Source: an uncultured Bacteroidota bacterium | Lineage (GTDB): Bacteria; Bacteroidota; Bacteroidia; 2-12-FULL-35-15 | Length of the DNA stretch: 64,000 bases | Direction: 5' to 3' | Assembly: GCA_903926385.1 (NCBI GenBank) | Contig: CAIYIS010000048.1 | Location: forward strand, 1-64,000 | Shown here: piece by piece, positions 16,432 through 25,369 of the stretch | Layout of the letters: each line of letters opens with the position of its first letter | How positions within the stretch are numbered: the first letter of the stretch is position 1 | Translations under genes and position numbers: made by a program | The notes under the pieces: generated by a model | The model's database searches: none | What the model saw: the letters and a program-made list of their open reading frames with translations, nothing else | Told to the model about the DNA's origin: nothing

Positions 16432-17400
16432 ATGAGTAAAGAAAAGTTTTTAATAACCGGTTTTTCGGGTTTTGTGAGTAAACATTTTTTGGATTATATG
16501 GAAAGAAATAAAATATTTTCGGAAGTGCTGGGAGTGGATATTGCAGAATCTAGTCTGGTTCAGGACAGGTATGAGTATGTTTCGTGGGTTTTTAAGAAAA
16601 TAAACTTACTCAATAAGGAAGATGTGGAGAGGGTGATAACGGAGTTTAAGCCCCAATATGTGTTGCATCTTGCATCGAACAGCAGTGTAGCCATGAGTTG
16701 GAAAAAGCCTGTAGAAAGTTTTACAAACAATACCAATATTTTTTTGAATCTGATAGAAACCATCCGACTGTTAAATATCAATTGCCGGGTATTGTCTATT
16801 GGTTCGTCAGAGGAATATGGAAATGTAAGCACAGATGATTTGCCGCTTCGCGAAGATCATGCTTTGAATCCGGTTAGTCCGTATGCAGTGGCCAGGGTGT
16901 CGCAAGAAATGCTGTCGAAAGTATATGTGGATAGTTACGGGATGGATATAGTGCTCACCCGTTCGTTCAATCATATCGGTTCGTATCAGAAAGATATTTT
17001 TGTTATTTCTTCGTTTGCCAAACAACTGATAGCATTAAGCAAAAAGAAGGGAGAGGACAAGGATATGACCACAGGCGATACTTCTATAGTAAGAGATTTT
17101 GTGGATGTGAGAGATGTGGTGCATGCTTATTATCTTTTGTTTAAAAAAGGGGAGAAAGGGCAGCTATATAATGTGTGTACGGGCAAAGGTACTTCACTTG
17201 AACATGCAATTGAAATAATGGCAGAGGAATTGAGAATAAAAGTAACTCATCATACCGATGCAGCGTTAGTGAGGCCTAATGACAATAAAATAATTCTTGG
17301 ATCGTTTGATAAAATTAAGCGCGACACAGGCTGGCAGCCTTCGTTTACTATAAATGATAGTTTGAAAGAAGTGTTGAACTTTTACTTGAAAATGGAATAG
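16432..17400 (+). CDS. NAD(P)-dependent nucleotide-sugar epimerase/reductase (GDP-6-deoxymannose reductase-like)
   Basis: A 322-aa extended short-chain dehydrogenase. The N-terminal dinucleotide loop is TGFSGFVSKHF. HLASNSSV, the catalytic serine/threonine region SIGSSEEYG and NPVSPYAVARVSQEM (active-site tyrosine) follow. SIVRDFVDVRDVVHAY is the substrate-side signature shared with GDP-mannose dehydratase and Rmd-type reductases. The active-site YxxxK lysine is an arginine here (YAVAR). No other GDP-sugar gene is adjacent, so the exact reaction is inferred. It converges on the DUF4159 gene with a six-base gap. Confidence 0.85.
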   Translation: MSKEKFLITGFSGFVSKHFLDYMERNKIFSEVLGVDIAESSLVQDRYEYVSWVFKKINLLNKEDVERVITEFKPQYVLHLASNSSVAMSWKKPVESFTNNTNIFLNLIETIRLLNINCRVLSIGSSEEYGNVSTDDLPLREDHALNPVSPYAVARVSQEMLSKVYVDSYGMDIVLTRSFNHIGSYQKDIFVISSFAKQLIALSKKKGEDKDMTTGDTSIVRDFVDVRDVVHAYYLLFKKGEKGQLYNVCTGKGTSLEHAIEIMAEELRIKVTHHTDAALVRPNDNKIILGSFDKIKRDTGWQPSFTINDSLKEVLNFYLKME

Positions 17401-17406
17401 AGTGTT

Positions 17407-18087
17407 CTATTTCTTTACCACATTATCTCCACCCATAAGTACAAACTGAACAATGTTGGCTCCCATTTTTAAAGCCTTTTGATGAGTTTCGGGCGAATCT
17501 TTATGCACTTCGAAACTTTCCCATCCATCACCCAAATCGCATTCGTAATCGTAAAAACATACCAATCGACCTTGATAGATTAGACCGAATGCTTGTGCTG
17601 TTTTGTTATCATGTTCATGTATTTTAGGTACCCCATTCGGGAAATCGAATTTCTGATGAAAAATAGGGTGACAAGTTGGTAACTCTACAAACTCGAGTTC
17701 AGGAAACACTCTCTTCATTTGAATGCGAATAAACTTGTCTATGCCATAATTATCGGATATTTCTAAAAAGCCACCGCCAATAAGGTATTTTCTGAGGTTT
17801 TCGGTTTCCTGAGCGTTAAATACCACATTGCCATGCCCGGTAATATGTACCAGCGGATAATTAAAAAGGTCGGGGCTGCCAACATCAACAATAGCCTGCT
17901 CAGGATTGATATTGGTTTTTAAATTATCGTTGCAAAATTTAATAAGATTAGGCAACGAAGTTTCGAGGTTGGCATACCAATCGCCACCGCCACTATATTT
18001 AAGCAATGCTATCTGATAAGTAGGAGCAGGGCTAAATGCAAAACAGCAAACCAGAACTGCAAGGAATAAGATTGATTTTTTTATCAT
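17407..18087 (-). CDS. DUF4159 domain protein, exported
   Basis: A 226-aa protein with an N-terminal signal peptide (KKSILFLAVLVCCFAFSPAP). The body is DUF4159: GGGDWYANLETSLPNLIKF, YPLVHITGHGNVVF, and LRKYLIGGGFLEISD, where the last resembles the glycine-rich part of a class I amidotransferase-like fold. Function is unknown; family members often lie near MoxR and VWA genes, which are absent here. It lies about 30 bases downstream of a run of three small genes on the same strand. Confidence 0.82.
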   Translation of the reverse strand: MIKKSILFLAVLVCCFAFSPAPTYQIALLKYSGGGDWYANLETSLPNLIKFCNDNLKTNINPEQAIVDVGSPDLFNYPLVHITGHGNVVFNAQETENLRKYLIGGGFLEISDNYGIDKFIRIQMKRVFPELEFVELPTCHPIFHQKFDFPNGVPKIHEHDNKTAQAFGLIYQGRLVCFYDYECDLGDGWESFEVHKDSPETHQKALKMGANIVQFVLMGGDNVVKK

Positions 18088-18117
18088 TTAAATGCGATTT
18101 GTATAATGAATATATAT

Positions 18118-18360
18118 CTAGAGATTGGTTGATTTGGCTTCTTTTAACTGCAGGTACATTTCGTTGAATCGAGTCATTATTTTTTCGATAAAGGCTTCGT
18201 CCACCATTTTTGTGATGCCTTCAATTCCGTTAACTTCAGTGTGAGCAATTTTAAAAATTTGTTCCATTAGCCCTGCTTCGAATTTTATCTGATACTTATC
18301 GTTCATAGAAAATATCGTGATAGATACTTTTGTATGAGGAATATTGGCTATAACTCGCAT
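18118..18360 (-). CDS. Small conserved hypothetical protein
   Basis: An 80-aa soluble protein, not assignable to a named family. I prefer the internal start MRVIANIPHTKVSITIF, since the extra 29 residues of the longer ORF are low-complexity and read through a T-rich intergenic region. It is mostly alpha/beta, with an acidic C-terminal helix. Small Bacteroidota proteins of this type (MRVIANIPH start, IKFEAGL) are recalled as common, but no function is known. Confidence 0.6.
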   Translation of the reverse strand: MRVIANIPHTKVSITIFSMNDKYQIKFEAGLMEQIFKIAHTEVNGIEGITKMVDEAFIEKIMTRFNEMYLQLKEAKSTNL

Positions 18361-18477
18361 GTTCCTCCCTTCTGTCTTCCGGAATAGGAAGAGGTGATTA
18401 AGTAAAATATATACAATGTTTTTTTCTTCATTTATTTTGTTTTTCACCCCTCTTTTGGGGAGGTAAGAAAGCGTTTA

Positions 18478-18897
18478 TTATTTCTGTAATTTAAAAGGGC
18501 CACTGAAAATACTGGTTCCCTCGTCACCTTCTCTTCTTATTTTTGCTTGAATCTTAAACGCTAAATCGGCATAAAGTTTCAAATTGCTTTTGTGTAAAAA
18601 GGCAACGGCATTCTCGTCTCCGTTAATTATATTTGCAACTGCAGCCCAACAAAACTCTTTTTTATCCATCAGTAGTTTGAATGCCTTTTTGTCGTCCCAC
18701 ACAGCATTAACAAATGCAGCTAATACAGTATGTTTATTAACGAGCAAATATTCGAAAGCTTTCGGGTACCTGCTCGCGGCATCTCGCAATTGCACCAGCT
18801 CTTCATAATTGTTTCTCTGCAACCATTCTTTTGCATGAGTTTCGCCTTCTACCCAGGCTATCAGATTTTCTATAGCAATGTTTGGATATATTAACAT
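18478..18897 (-). CDS. Conserved hypothetical protein
   Basis: A 139-aa helical protein starting at MLIYPNIAIENLIAWVEGE; the 18 extra residues of the track ORF run back into the upstream gene. It has aromatic and alanine-rich helices (FVNAVWDDKKAFKLL, FCWAAVANIINGDENA) and no signal peptide. It begins ten bases after the TfoX-like stop, so the two are probably co-transcribed. The family is not recognised. Confidence 0.6.
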   Translation of the reverse strand: MLIYPNIAIENLIAWVEGETHAKEWLQRNNYEELVQLRDAASRYPKAFEYLLVNKHTVLAAFVNAVWDDKKAFKLLMDKKEFCWAAVANIINGDENAVAFLHKSNLKLYADLAFKIQAKIRREGDEGTSIFSGPFKLQK

Positions 18898-18907
18898 GTT
18901 CTTTCTT

Positions 18908-19288
18908 TTACTTTTTAATCTTCTGTTTCTTTGGTTTAGGAATTCTGCCAATACGTGTGTCTCCTTTTAAAATCAACTCACAGACAAGATTTACCTTTGT
19001 TTCGAAATCGTCATCATCTTTGTGCAATACCTGCCAGCTACTCAAATTTGTTTCGAATATTTTTATAGAACGCATCTTTGGAAATTCTTTTTTTAACGAA
19101 TCATGATGTTCTACTCCAGTTGCAAGCCATACCCCACTGTCGTCATCATCTTTATCACGCAAAATTAATACTATTTTATTCTCAATATAAACTCCGTAGG
19201 CTCCAAACATAGGTTTTACCATCGGATTGGCCGAAAACAAGTTTTCGATTACAAATTCAAATGGAATGTTTTTTTTCTTCTTTAACAT
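18908..19288 (-). CDS. TfoX N-terminal domain protein
   Basis: A 126-aa protein whose residues 15-100 match the TfoX N-terminal domain (KPMFGAYGVYIENKIVLIL is the family signature). The tail is lysine-rich (IPKPKKQKIKK). In gamma-proteobacteria TfoX regulates competence, but stand-alone N-domains in Bacteroidota have no proven role. It is the first of three or four closely spaced small genes on this strand. The start follows from good overlap with the domain. Confidence 0.78.
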   Translation of the reverse strand: MLKKKKNIPFEFVIENLFSANPMVKPMFGAYGVYIENKIVLILRDKDDDDSGVWLATGVEHHDSLKKEFPKMRSIKIFETNLSSWQVLHKDDDDFETKVNLVCELILKGDTRIGRIPKPKKQKIKK

Positions 19289-19312
19289 TGCATAATCAGA
19301 GAAAAAGTGGAC

Positions 19313-21826
19313 TTAAAATTTAATGATTGTACGCAGATTTAATTGGCGACTAGTTAAATAATTTGGCACAGCATATTGCCGGCTTGTTACATCTTCAACC
19401 CATATATAGGAAACGGTATTGTTTGTTCCCAAAAGATTAAATACCTCAAGACTTACCCAAACCGATTTTAATACTCTTGCCGGACTTTTAGCTTTAACAG
19501 TTCTGTTTTCGCGAAGCACTTGATAAGAAAAACCTATATCTACTCTTCGGTAAGGCGGCATTCTCAATGTTTGTTGATAGCGTTGAGAATTTGGCGCACC
19601 AAAAGGAACTCCTGTGCCGAATAATAAATTCAAATGCATTTTTAAATCGGGAAGTCGCGGCATTTTATCTTGAAAGAACAATCCGAAACTTACCCTTTGA
19701 TCCGTTGGGCGAGGTATGTTTCCTGGTTCGAAACGAACACTATCAGTGGCTTTGCTATCCAAAGTGTATCCCGGAACAATGAGTTCGCCTTTACTGTTGT
19801 GATATTCATAATAGAAATCATCTTTTATGTTTTCCTCTGTTTGCATAACAGACAATGAAGCCCACGATTCTAGTCCTTTTACAAATTCTCCGTTAACTTT
19901 CATGTCAATTCCAGTTGCATATCCACGGGCATTGTTTTTGGCTGAATAGGTAATTCGAACATTGTCTACTTGATAAGGAATTAAGTTGTCGAGGTATTTA
20001 TAATATGCTTCGCAAACAAATTTGAATTGACGTTTCCATGCAATAAAATTATAATCGCTCGACAACACAAAATGAATGGAAGTTTGAGCTTTTATATTAT
20101 AATTAATATTTCCTCCTCCATCGCGCAACTCTCGATAAAACGGAGGTTGATAATAATAACCCGAAGAAAATTTGAAGAGAAAATCATCTTTCCAGTTCGG
20201 TTTATAACCCACTGTGGCTCGAGGCCCTACTAGTGCCTGTTTATTTAAATCCCAATAATTGGCTCTGATTCCTGCAATGAATGATAGTGTAGCTGTATCT
20301 TTTGTTTCTTTATTAAGTATTCCTTCTGCATAGCCGGATAAGCGGTTGGAAGAGATATTTATTTTTTGTTTAATCACATTTTGCAAAACAATGGTTTGCG
20401 GGTCGCTGAGAGGAAGTGCAAATCCGGCACTATCCACATATTTCCATTCACTAAGTTTATCATTAATTATTTCTTTGTCATATTTAACTCCCCAAAGGGC
20501 TTGTTTTTTACCAACTGTATATGTTCCTTTATGTTCTCCACTAAAAACGTATGCAGTTAGATTGGTTCGCGCGTGATTAAGATATGTGCCTACACCTCTG
20601 TTGGCTACCACACTACCAAATGTAGGCTTTCCAAAATCAGTTTCCAATTGGTCAATATAATACTGTCCCTGAATATCGAAAGCCTCGCTCTCTTTGCTTC
20701 TAAAAGCCGAACCAATAAATTTCAAGTTTAATTTATCATTGTGATCATGTCTAATTAATGAGAATGCACCCATCATGGTATTGAATTTATCAATTTCCTG
20801 GCCGTCAAAATATATTTTTAAACGCAAGGCCTCGTTTAATGTACCAAAATCTGTTTCTCTGTTTTCTGGCACAATTTGATATTTGTTACTTGCATAATTT
20901 CCGAGGAAGTCTAGTTCCCATAAATCGGTTATGTCATAGGTTAGGTATGTTTGAACATCGGCAAAAAAGGGCTTGTATGCACCTTTTGTATCTGTTTTAC
21001 TCAGTATGTATTTATTCGTTTTATATCGACTGCCAAATAACCATGTAAAACGATGGTTCTTGGTATTCCCTTCAAGGTGCAAATTGCTACCCAGTAAACT
21101 ACCTGAAACTGTTCCTGCAAAAGCTCTGGGTTTGCGGTACTGAACATCCAGCACTGATGACATTTTATCTCCGTATTTGGCTTCAAACCCACCTGCAGAG
21201 AATAGTACAGACGAAACTAAATCGCCATTTACAAAACTTAATCCTTCCTGCTGTCCGCTGCGAATAAGGAAAGGACGATAGACTTCTATTCCGTTTACAT
21301 AAACCAAGTTTTCATCAAAATTTCCTCCTCTAACAGAGTATGTAGAACTTAACTCATTTCGGCTGCTTACTCCCGGAAGTGTAAATAAAATGGCATTAAA
21401 ATCTTCACTTGAAGTAGGAATGTGGGTAATGTTAATCGGGTCGATGCGACTAACCGGATGGAAACGGTTGTTATCTGTCACTTCAACTTCAATCAATGTG
21501 TTTTTAAAAACCAACGATTTGTTAAATTCAAATTTCTGATTAGCGGAAAGTTTAAGTGTTTTCTGTTCCTGTTTATGATTGATGCTCGTGAAAACAATGG
21601 TTACATCTTTATCTGCAGTAATCTGGATTGAATAACCTCCACCGGCATCACTTATGACAGGCGCTTGAGAAGAAGATGCAATTGATACAGTAACCCCTTC
21701 AATTGGCTCATTGCTTTCATCTTTTATTTTGCCATAGACTGTAGCGGTGCTTTGTGCCCAAACATTGATTGACAAGAAAAGAAATATCCCGACAAATAAA
21801 AAAAACTTTAATTCCTTTTCTCTCAC
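19313..21826 (-). CDS. TonB-dependent outer-membrane receptor
   Basis: An 837-aa outer-membrane protein. Signal peptide (residues 1-24, ending WAQ), a carboxypeptidase-regulatory-like beta-sandwich at about 28-105 (TVYGKIKDESNEPIEGVTVSI), a plug domain at about 120-220 (GVSSRNELSSTYSVRGGNFDENLVYVNGIEVY) and a long beta-barrel ending in an aromatic C-terminus (TIIKF). There is no SusD partner, so it is not a classical polysaccharide-utilisation pair; the substrate is unknown. It overlaps the upstream gene by four bases and is probably translationally coupled to it. Confidence 0.93.
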   Translation of the reverse strand: MREKELKFFLFVGIFLFLSINVWAQSTATVYGKIKDESNEPIEGVTVSIASSSQAPVISDAGGGYSIQITADKDVTIVFTSINHKQEQKTLKLSANQKFEFNKSLVFKNTLIEVEVTDNNRFHPVSRIDPINITHIPTSSEDFNAILFTLPGVSSRNELSSTYSVRGGNFDENLVYVNGIEVYRPFLIRSGQQEGLSFVNGDLVSSVLFSAGGFEAKYGDKMSSVLDVQYRKPRAFAGTVSGSLLGSNLHLEGNTKNHRFTWLFGSRYKTNKYILSKTDTKGAYKPFFADVQTYLTYDITDLWELDFLGNYASNKYQIVPENRETDFGTLNEALRLKIYFDGQEIDKFNTMMGAFSLIRHDHNDKLNLKFIGSAFRSKESEAFDIQGQYYIDQLETDFGKPTFGSVVANRGVGTYLNHARTNLTAYVFSGEHKGTYTVGKKQALWGVKYDKEIINDKLSEWKYVDSAGFALPLSDPQTIVLQNVIKQKINISSNRLSGYAEGILNKETKDTATLSFIAGIRANYWDLNKQALVGPRATVGYKPNWKDDFLFKFSSGYYYQPPFYRELRDGGGNINYNIKAQTSIHFVLSSDYNFIAWKRQFKFVCEAYYKYLDNLIPYQVDNVRITYSAKNNARGYATGIDMKVNGEFVKGLESWASLSVMQTEENIKDDFYYEYHNSKGELIVPGYTLDSKATDSVRFEPGNIPRPTDQRVSFGLFFQDKMPRLPDLKMHLNLLFGTGVPFGAPNSQRYQQTLRMPPYRRVDIGFSYQVLRENRTVKAKSPARVLKSVWVSLEVFNLLGTNNTVSYIWVEDVTSRQYAVPNYLTSRQLNLRTIIKF

Positions 21827-22494
21827 TTTTTCTTATCCGTCTTCTTTTTAAAATCTCCGCGCTTCCATGCTTGTATAAATTTTGCCCAAGCAATTGGATT
21901 CAGCAAATTGTTTGGAGGTAATTGCCCAGCATAGTATAGCTTGCTTTGGTATTGTTGCATAGTGTATTTGTAATTTATACTTGCATCCACAGCCATTCCT
22001 GCCATCCTCTGTTTCATATCAGAGCGTTCCATGTTTTTTGTGGCTCTCACAATGTCGTCATCCGGAAGTTGTAATGCAAGAAATGCTGCTTTAAATTGTT
22101 CCTTCGATGGCCATGGGTAAACTTCGGTTAGGTTTAGATGTATAGTGTCGGTTCGGAGCACCTGAATAAGTGAATATTTGTTGTTCGATAAAGTATCAGG
22201 AATAATATAACTGGCAGAAGTAAATCCGATAGCCGAAAATTCAATGGTATCTCCTAACTGGGCAACAAAAGAGAAATATCCAAAATAGTCACTTATTGTT
22301 CCCCGATTGCTTTTCTTAACCATTACACTTGCAAAAGGTACAGGCCTCAAACTGTCTCCTTCAACCACTACTCCCGAAAACTGAATCAATTTGTCTGAAC
22401 CGTCCTGCCAGGCTACCTTGGTTTGAGCCTTAGCCTTTAACGGAATTGAGGCTACCAAAACAAGAATACTAATTTTAAAAAGGAATGATTTCAT
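21823..22494 (-). CDS. Exported carboxypeptidase-regulatory-like domain protein
   Basis: A 223-aa protein with a signal peptide (MKSFLFKISILVLVASIPLKAKA). Residues about 40-115 form a carboxypeptidase-regulatory-like domain (FSGVVVEGDSLRPVPFASVMV, TISDYFGYFSFVAQLGD). The C-terminal part is helical and basic. I start at the ATG at 22494; the track start adds residues before the signal peptide. It is co-transcribed with the TonB receptor and may be an accessory or cell-envelope anchor protein. A TATTTTTG box lies 77 bases upstream at 22571-22578. Confidence 0.82.
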   Translation of the reverse strand: MKSFLFKISILVLVASIPLKAKAQTKVAWQDGSDKLIQFSGVVVEGDSLRPVPFASVMVKKSNRGTISDYFGYFSFVAQLGDTIEFSAIGFTSASYIIPDTLSNNKYSLIQVLRTDTIHLNLTEVYPWPSKEQFKAAFLALQLPDDDIVRATKNMERSDMKQRMAGMAVDASINYKYTMQQYQSKLYYAGQLPPNNLLNPIAWAKFIQAWKRGDFKKKTDKKK

Positions 22495-22570
22495 AATACT
22501 GTTTTTTATCAAAATTGCGGTAAACAAATTATTGTTTTCCGATTTTGAATTGTTTCTAATTTTAAAGGTT

Positions 22571-22578
22571 CAAAAATA
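22571..22578 (-). promoter_or_regulatory. Possible -7 element of the TonB receptor operon
   Basis: TATTTTTG on the minus strand fits TAnnTTTG. A TTG lies 15 bases further upstream, closer than the usual 18-21. Confidence 0.4.
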
Positions 22579-22656
22579 CGGATTTATTACGCGCAACGAT
22601 TGATAATATATAGTAAACTGAAAAAAAGAAAAATTATTGCGGGAGATGAAAAATAT

Positions 22657-22875
22657 TTATCTTTTTTTCAAAGGTTCAAGGAGGTATTCCAAACCATTCA
22701 GTTTAATTTCATAAACAGTTCTCAGTAACATGCCTAACTTTCCTTCGGGAAAGCCTTTGCGATTAAACCATTCTAAATACGATACGGGAAGATTACAAAG
22801 CAAAGTGCCTTGGTATTTGCCAAATGGCATTTTCATTTCAACAATTTGCAATAGTAATTTCGAATCGGGTTGCAT
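22657..22875 (-). CDS. DUF3820 family small protein
   Basis: A 72-aa protein matching DUF3820 throughout: KMPFGKYQGTLLCNLPVSYLEWFNRKGFP is the family core. Its molecular role is not established. It lies 31 bases after the CotH-like gene on the same strand, and may be its operon partner or simply a neighbour. Confidence 0.82.
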   Translation of the reverse strand: MQPDSKLLLQIVEMKMPFGKYQGTLLCNLPVSYLEWFNRKGFPEGKLGMLLRTVYEIKLNGLEYLLEPLKKR

Positions 22876-22906
22876 TAAATAATCGTAATAAACCGGTCTT
22901 GATGAT

Positions 22907-24496
22907 TTACTGTTTAATAAATTTATTTGTAAATAGTTTAGTTCCCTGAGCGGTTTTTAGAAAATAGATTCCGTTGGCCAATTCTGAAATGTTTATTATA
23001 TTTTTATCTTTTGTAGATAAAACGGGTTTACCTACTAAATCGTATACTGTTGTTTCAAAATGTTCTTTTGAAGTAAACTGTAATCTAATTTCGGTTGATG
23101 CCGGATTAGGATAGATTTCCAGTTTGCTGTTCTCAGTTTTTAGTTCAGAATTGCCAACGGTTATCATTGGGCATGTACCCGGAAGATTTGCATCCATCCA
23201 AGTACTTCTGGCCTGAAACCACCATTTTAAATAATCAATTTCTTCCTGATATGAATTTCCTACAAAATAATTCCAGTTTACATACTGCCCAAGAATAGGC
23301 CATTCGGTAAAATTACGTTGTTGTGATTCATTAAGGTGAAGTGCAACAGAATCTATCCAGCTGTTAATACTTGTTGTGCTAAGTATAGTTTGCCTTAGAT
23401 AATTCCATCTGCATTTTAATTCACGAGTATATAAAGTATCCTGCAATAATCTTGGCCACCAAGCTGGAGGCTCGAGAGTAAATCCAGGACAAATGGATTC
23501 AAAATTATATTGCCATCCTGTTGTATCATACGCGGCACAATAATCAGCATTTCCATACGATAAATTAAAATCCCACATCGGACCGCAACTAAGCTTACCT
23601 CCCTTGCTGTCTTTGTCCTTATACATAAAACTACTCGATCGATAACCGTCTACTGTTCGCCCTAATTCTTCCATCAGGAAAAAATCAATGAACGTTCCTG
23701 TATTAATATACCTTCGGAAACCACCTGCTGTATCCGAAAAGTTGGGACCGTAAACGGTATCTTCGAAAGCCGTTACGTAATCTTGAATGTATTGAGCTTG
23801 TATCGGATTTAATTCATTGTCTTGCGGGTCATGATAAAGATATTTTACATTAAATTGATAAGGCGAAGTCCAGCTCAGTGCACTACTTCCTGTGGGTTTG
23901 TCAATTTTTATAATATATCCTCCAGTTAAAGAATCACCTGCCAAATCGTTGGAATCTAGTTTAGCAATGTTCACTCTGTTGTGGTCAATTTTAATTCTTT
24001 CCATTAAAGAGTAAACTCCCATATATTGTCCATCAATCACCAGTTCACAATAAACAAAACGTGGGGAATACGCATCCATAAGCGAAAATAAGTGATAGGT
24101 AATTTCGTTTCGCATTAAAGATTTATCGGGATATGCTCCGTAAAGAATCCAGTCATTCTCTGCAGGCATTCCAAGTAAAGGTACATTTAATGCTAATCCT
24201 GCAGGTGTTCTTGTTTCAAAACCGTACGATTTTTTGGGATATTGCTGAGATGTGGAACCTCTTATTTCTATTCCTATAAAGCCAATAAAATTATTAAACG
24301 GGTCGGTAGTGTAGTTTCTCATTCCAATTCCATTCGAAATAATTCCCATATCACAAGTGATTTTTGCCGTATCAATAATTGTCTGTGTATTTGTATTAAT
24401 CACTACTATTGGAAGGTTGGAATCGGTAAAGTTTACCTGTGCATTCAAGGTTTGGAAAACGAGGATACAGAAAATTAGTGGTAATAGTTTTTTCAT
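22907..24496 (-). CDS. CotH-like kinase-fold secreted protein with T9SS sorting domain
   Basis: A 529-aa secreted protein. Signal peptide 1-19 (ending LNAQ). The CotH domain spans about 70-400: GIEIRGSTSQQYPKKSYGFETR, the LLGMPAENDWILYGAYPDKSLMRN motif, VYSLMERIKID, and GPMWDFNLSYGNADYC, which resembles the metal-binding DFD-like motif of CotH kinases. The C-terminal 75 residues are a type A T9SS sorting domain (LEIYPNPASTEIRLQF, LANGIYFLK). Such proteins are exported across the outer membrane and attached to the surface. The substrate is unknown. Confidence 0.9.
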   Translation of the reverse strand: MKKLLPLIFCILVFQTLNAQVNFTDSNLPIVVINTNTQTIIDTAKITCDMGIISNGIGMRNYTTDPFNNFIGFIGIEIRGSTSQQYPKKSYGFETRTPAGLALNVPLLGMPAENDWILYGAYPDKSLMRNEITYHLFSLMDAYSPRFVYCELVIDGQYMGVYSLMERIKIDHNRVNIAKLDSNDLAGDSLTGGYIIKIDKPTGSSALSWTSPYQFNVKYLYHDPQDNELNPIQAQYIQDYVTAFEDTVYGPNFSDTAGGFRRYINTGTFIDFFLMEELGRTVDGYRSSSFMYKDKDSKGGKLSCGPMWDFNLSYGNADYCAAYDTTGWQYNFESICPGFTLEPPAWWPRLLQDTLYTRELKCRWNYLRQTILSTTSINSWIDSVALHLNESQQRNFTEWPILGQYVNWNYFVGNSYQEEIDYLKWWFQARSTWMDANLPGTCPMITVGNSELKTENSKLEIYPNPASTEIRLQFTSKEHFETTVYDLVGKPVLSTKDKNIINISELANGIYFLKTAQGTKLFTNKFIKQ

Positions 24497-24601
24497 TCGC
24501 CTGCAGTATTAAAAATTATTTACTGATAATATTTTCGGTAAAGTTATTGTTAATTTTTAGGAAAACAAAGTATTCTGAAAAGGAGATGTTTTGTTGTCGA
24601 T

Positions 24602-25369
24602 TTAAAAGATAAATGGGAACACAATTTTTCTTTCCTTCGGATAGTTATCAAAGTGTCGCACATACCAGTCGTGGTGGTTTTTGGCACGGGGCACAAGATT
24701 AGCAAAAGTCCATACCATAAAAGTAAGGGCAGGTAAATTGAACGCCATTAAGGCAAAGCCTGACCATTCAATTATTTCTCCAAATAAATTAGGGGAAGAA
24801 ATGTAATCGAATAAGAAGCCTTTAGGAATTTTGTAACCAGTTTCCCCCGGCTTACGTAAATTGATAAGAATGGTATCTGCTTTCCAGTTAATCATCATTC
24901 CTCCGACAAACATTACTGCACCAATGATAAACGAATTACTCGTCAGCCACTCTGCTTTGTAATCGGCTACAGGAGCCAGTTCGGCAAGGTAATATCCATT
25001 CAGCCCTGCATTAATCAGATTAAAAAAGGCTCCGCTTGCAGCAATGGTAAGAGGCATTTTTTTGGGAGTAGCTTTTATTCGTAAAGGATAAATAAATGTT
25101 CGGTTGATATAATGAATCAGCCAAAGCGCAAATAAAATCCACACGTACGAACGAAAGGAGTTAGTGCCTTGTAACAGGAAGTAAGCCATGATAAGCAATG
25201 AAGGGGCTTCCATTAAAATCCATGCTAATTTATTGTTTATGCTTATTCCCCACTTCTCGCTTGTGTGTCGGCCAAAAGGGGCGGTTACGAAAAACATCAC
25301 AATATGAACAATAATGGCCATTCCTAACCATATATAAGCAACAACTTTTAATGTTTCGAGGCTCATCAT
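24602..25369 (-). CDS. Steroid 5-alpha-reductase-like membrane protein
   Basis: A 255-aa protein with about six transmembrane helices. The C-terminal half matches the 3-oxo-5-alpha-steroid 4-dehydrogenase domain: KIPKGFLFDYISSPNLFGEIIEWSGF and the ending RAKNHHDWYVRHFDNYPKERKIVFPFIF, which hold the conserved NADPH-binding residues. In eukaryotes the family reduces the delta4 bond of 3-oxosteroids; bacterial members act on bile-acid intermediates in some gut Bacteroidales. The start overlaps the stop of the 3beta-HSD-like gene by four bases. The true substrate, sterol or polyprenoid, is unproven. Confidence 0.88.
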   Translation of the reverse strand: MMSLETLKVVAYIWLGMAIIVHIVMFFVTAPFGRHTSEKWGISINNKLAWILMEAPSLLIMAYFLLQGTNSFRSYVWILFALWLIHYINRTFIYPLRIKATPKKMPLTIAASGAFFNLINAGLNGYYLAELAPVADYKAEWLTSNSFIIGAVMFVGGMMINWKADTILINLRKPGETGYKIPKGFLFDYISSPNLFGEIIEWSGFALMAFNLPALTFMVWTFANLVPRAKNHHDWYVRHFDNYPKERKIVFPFIF

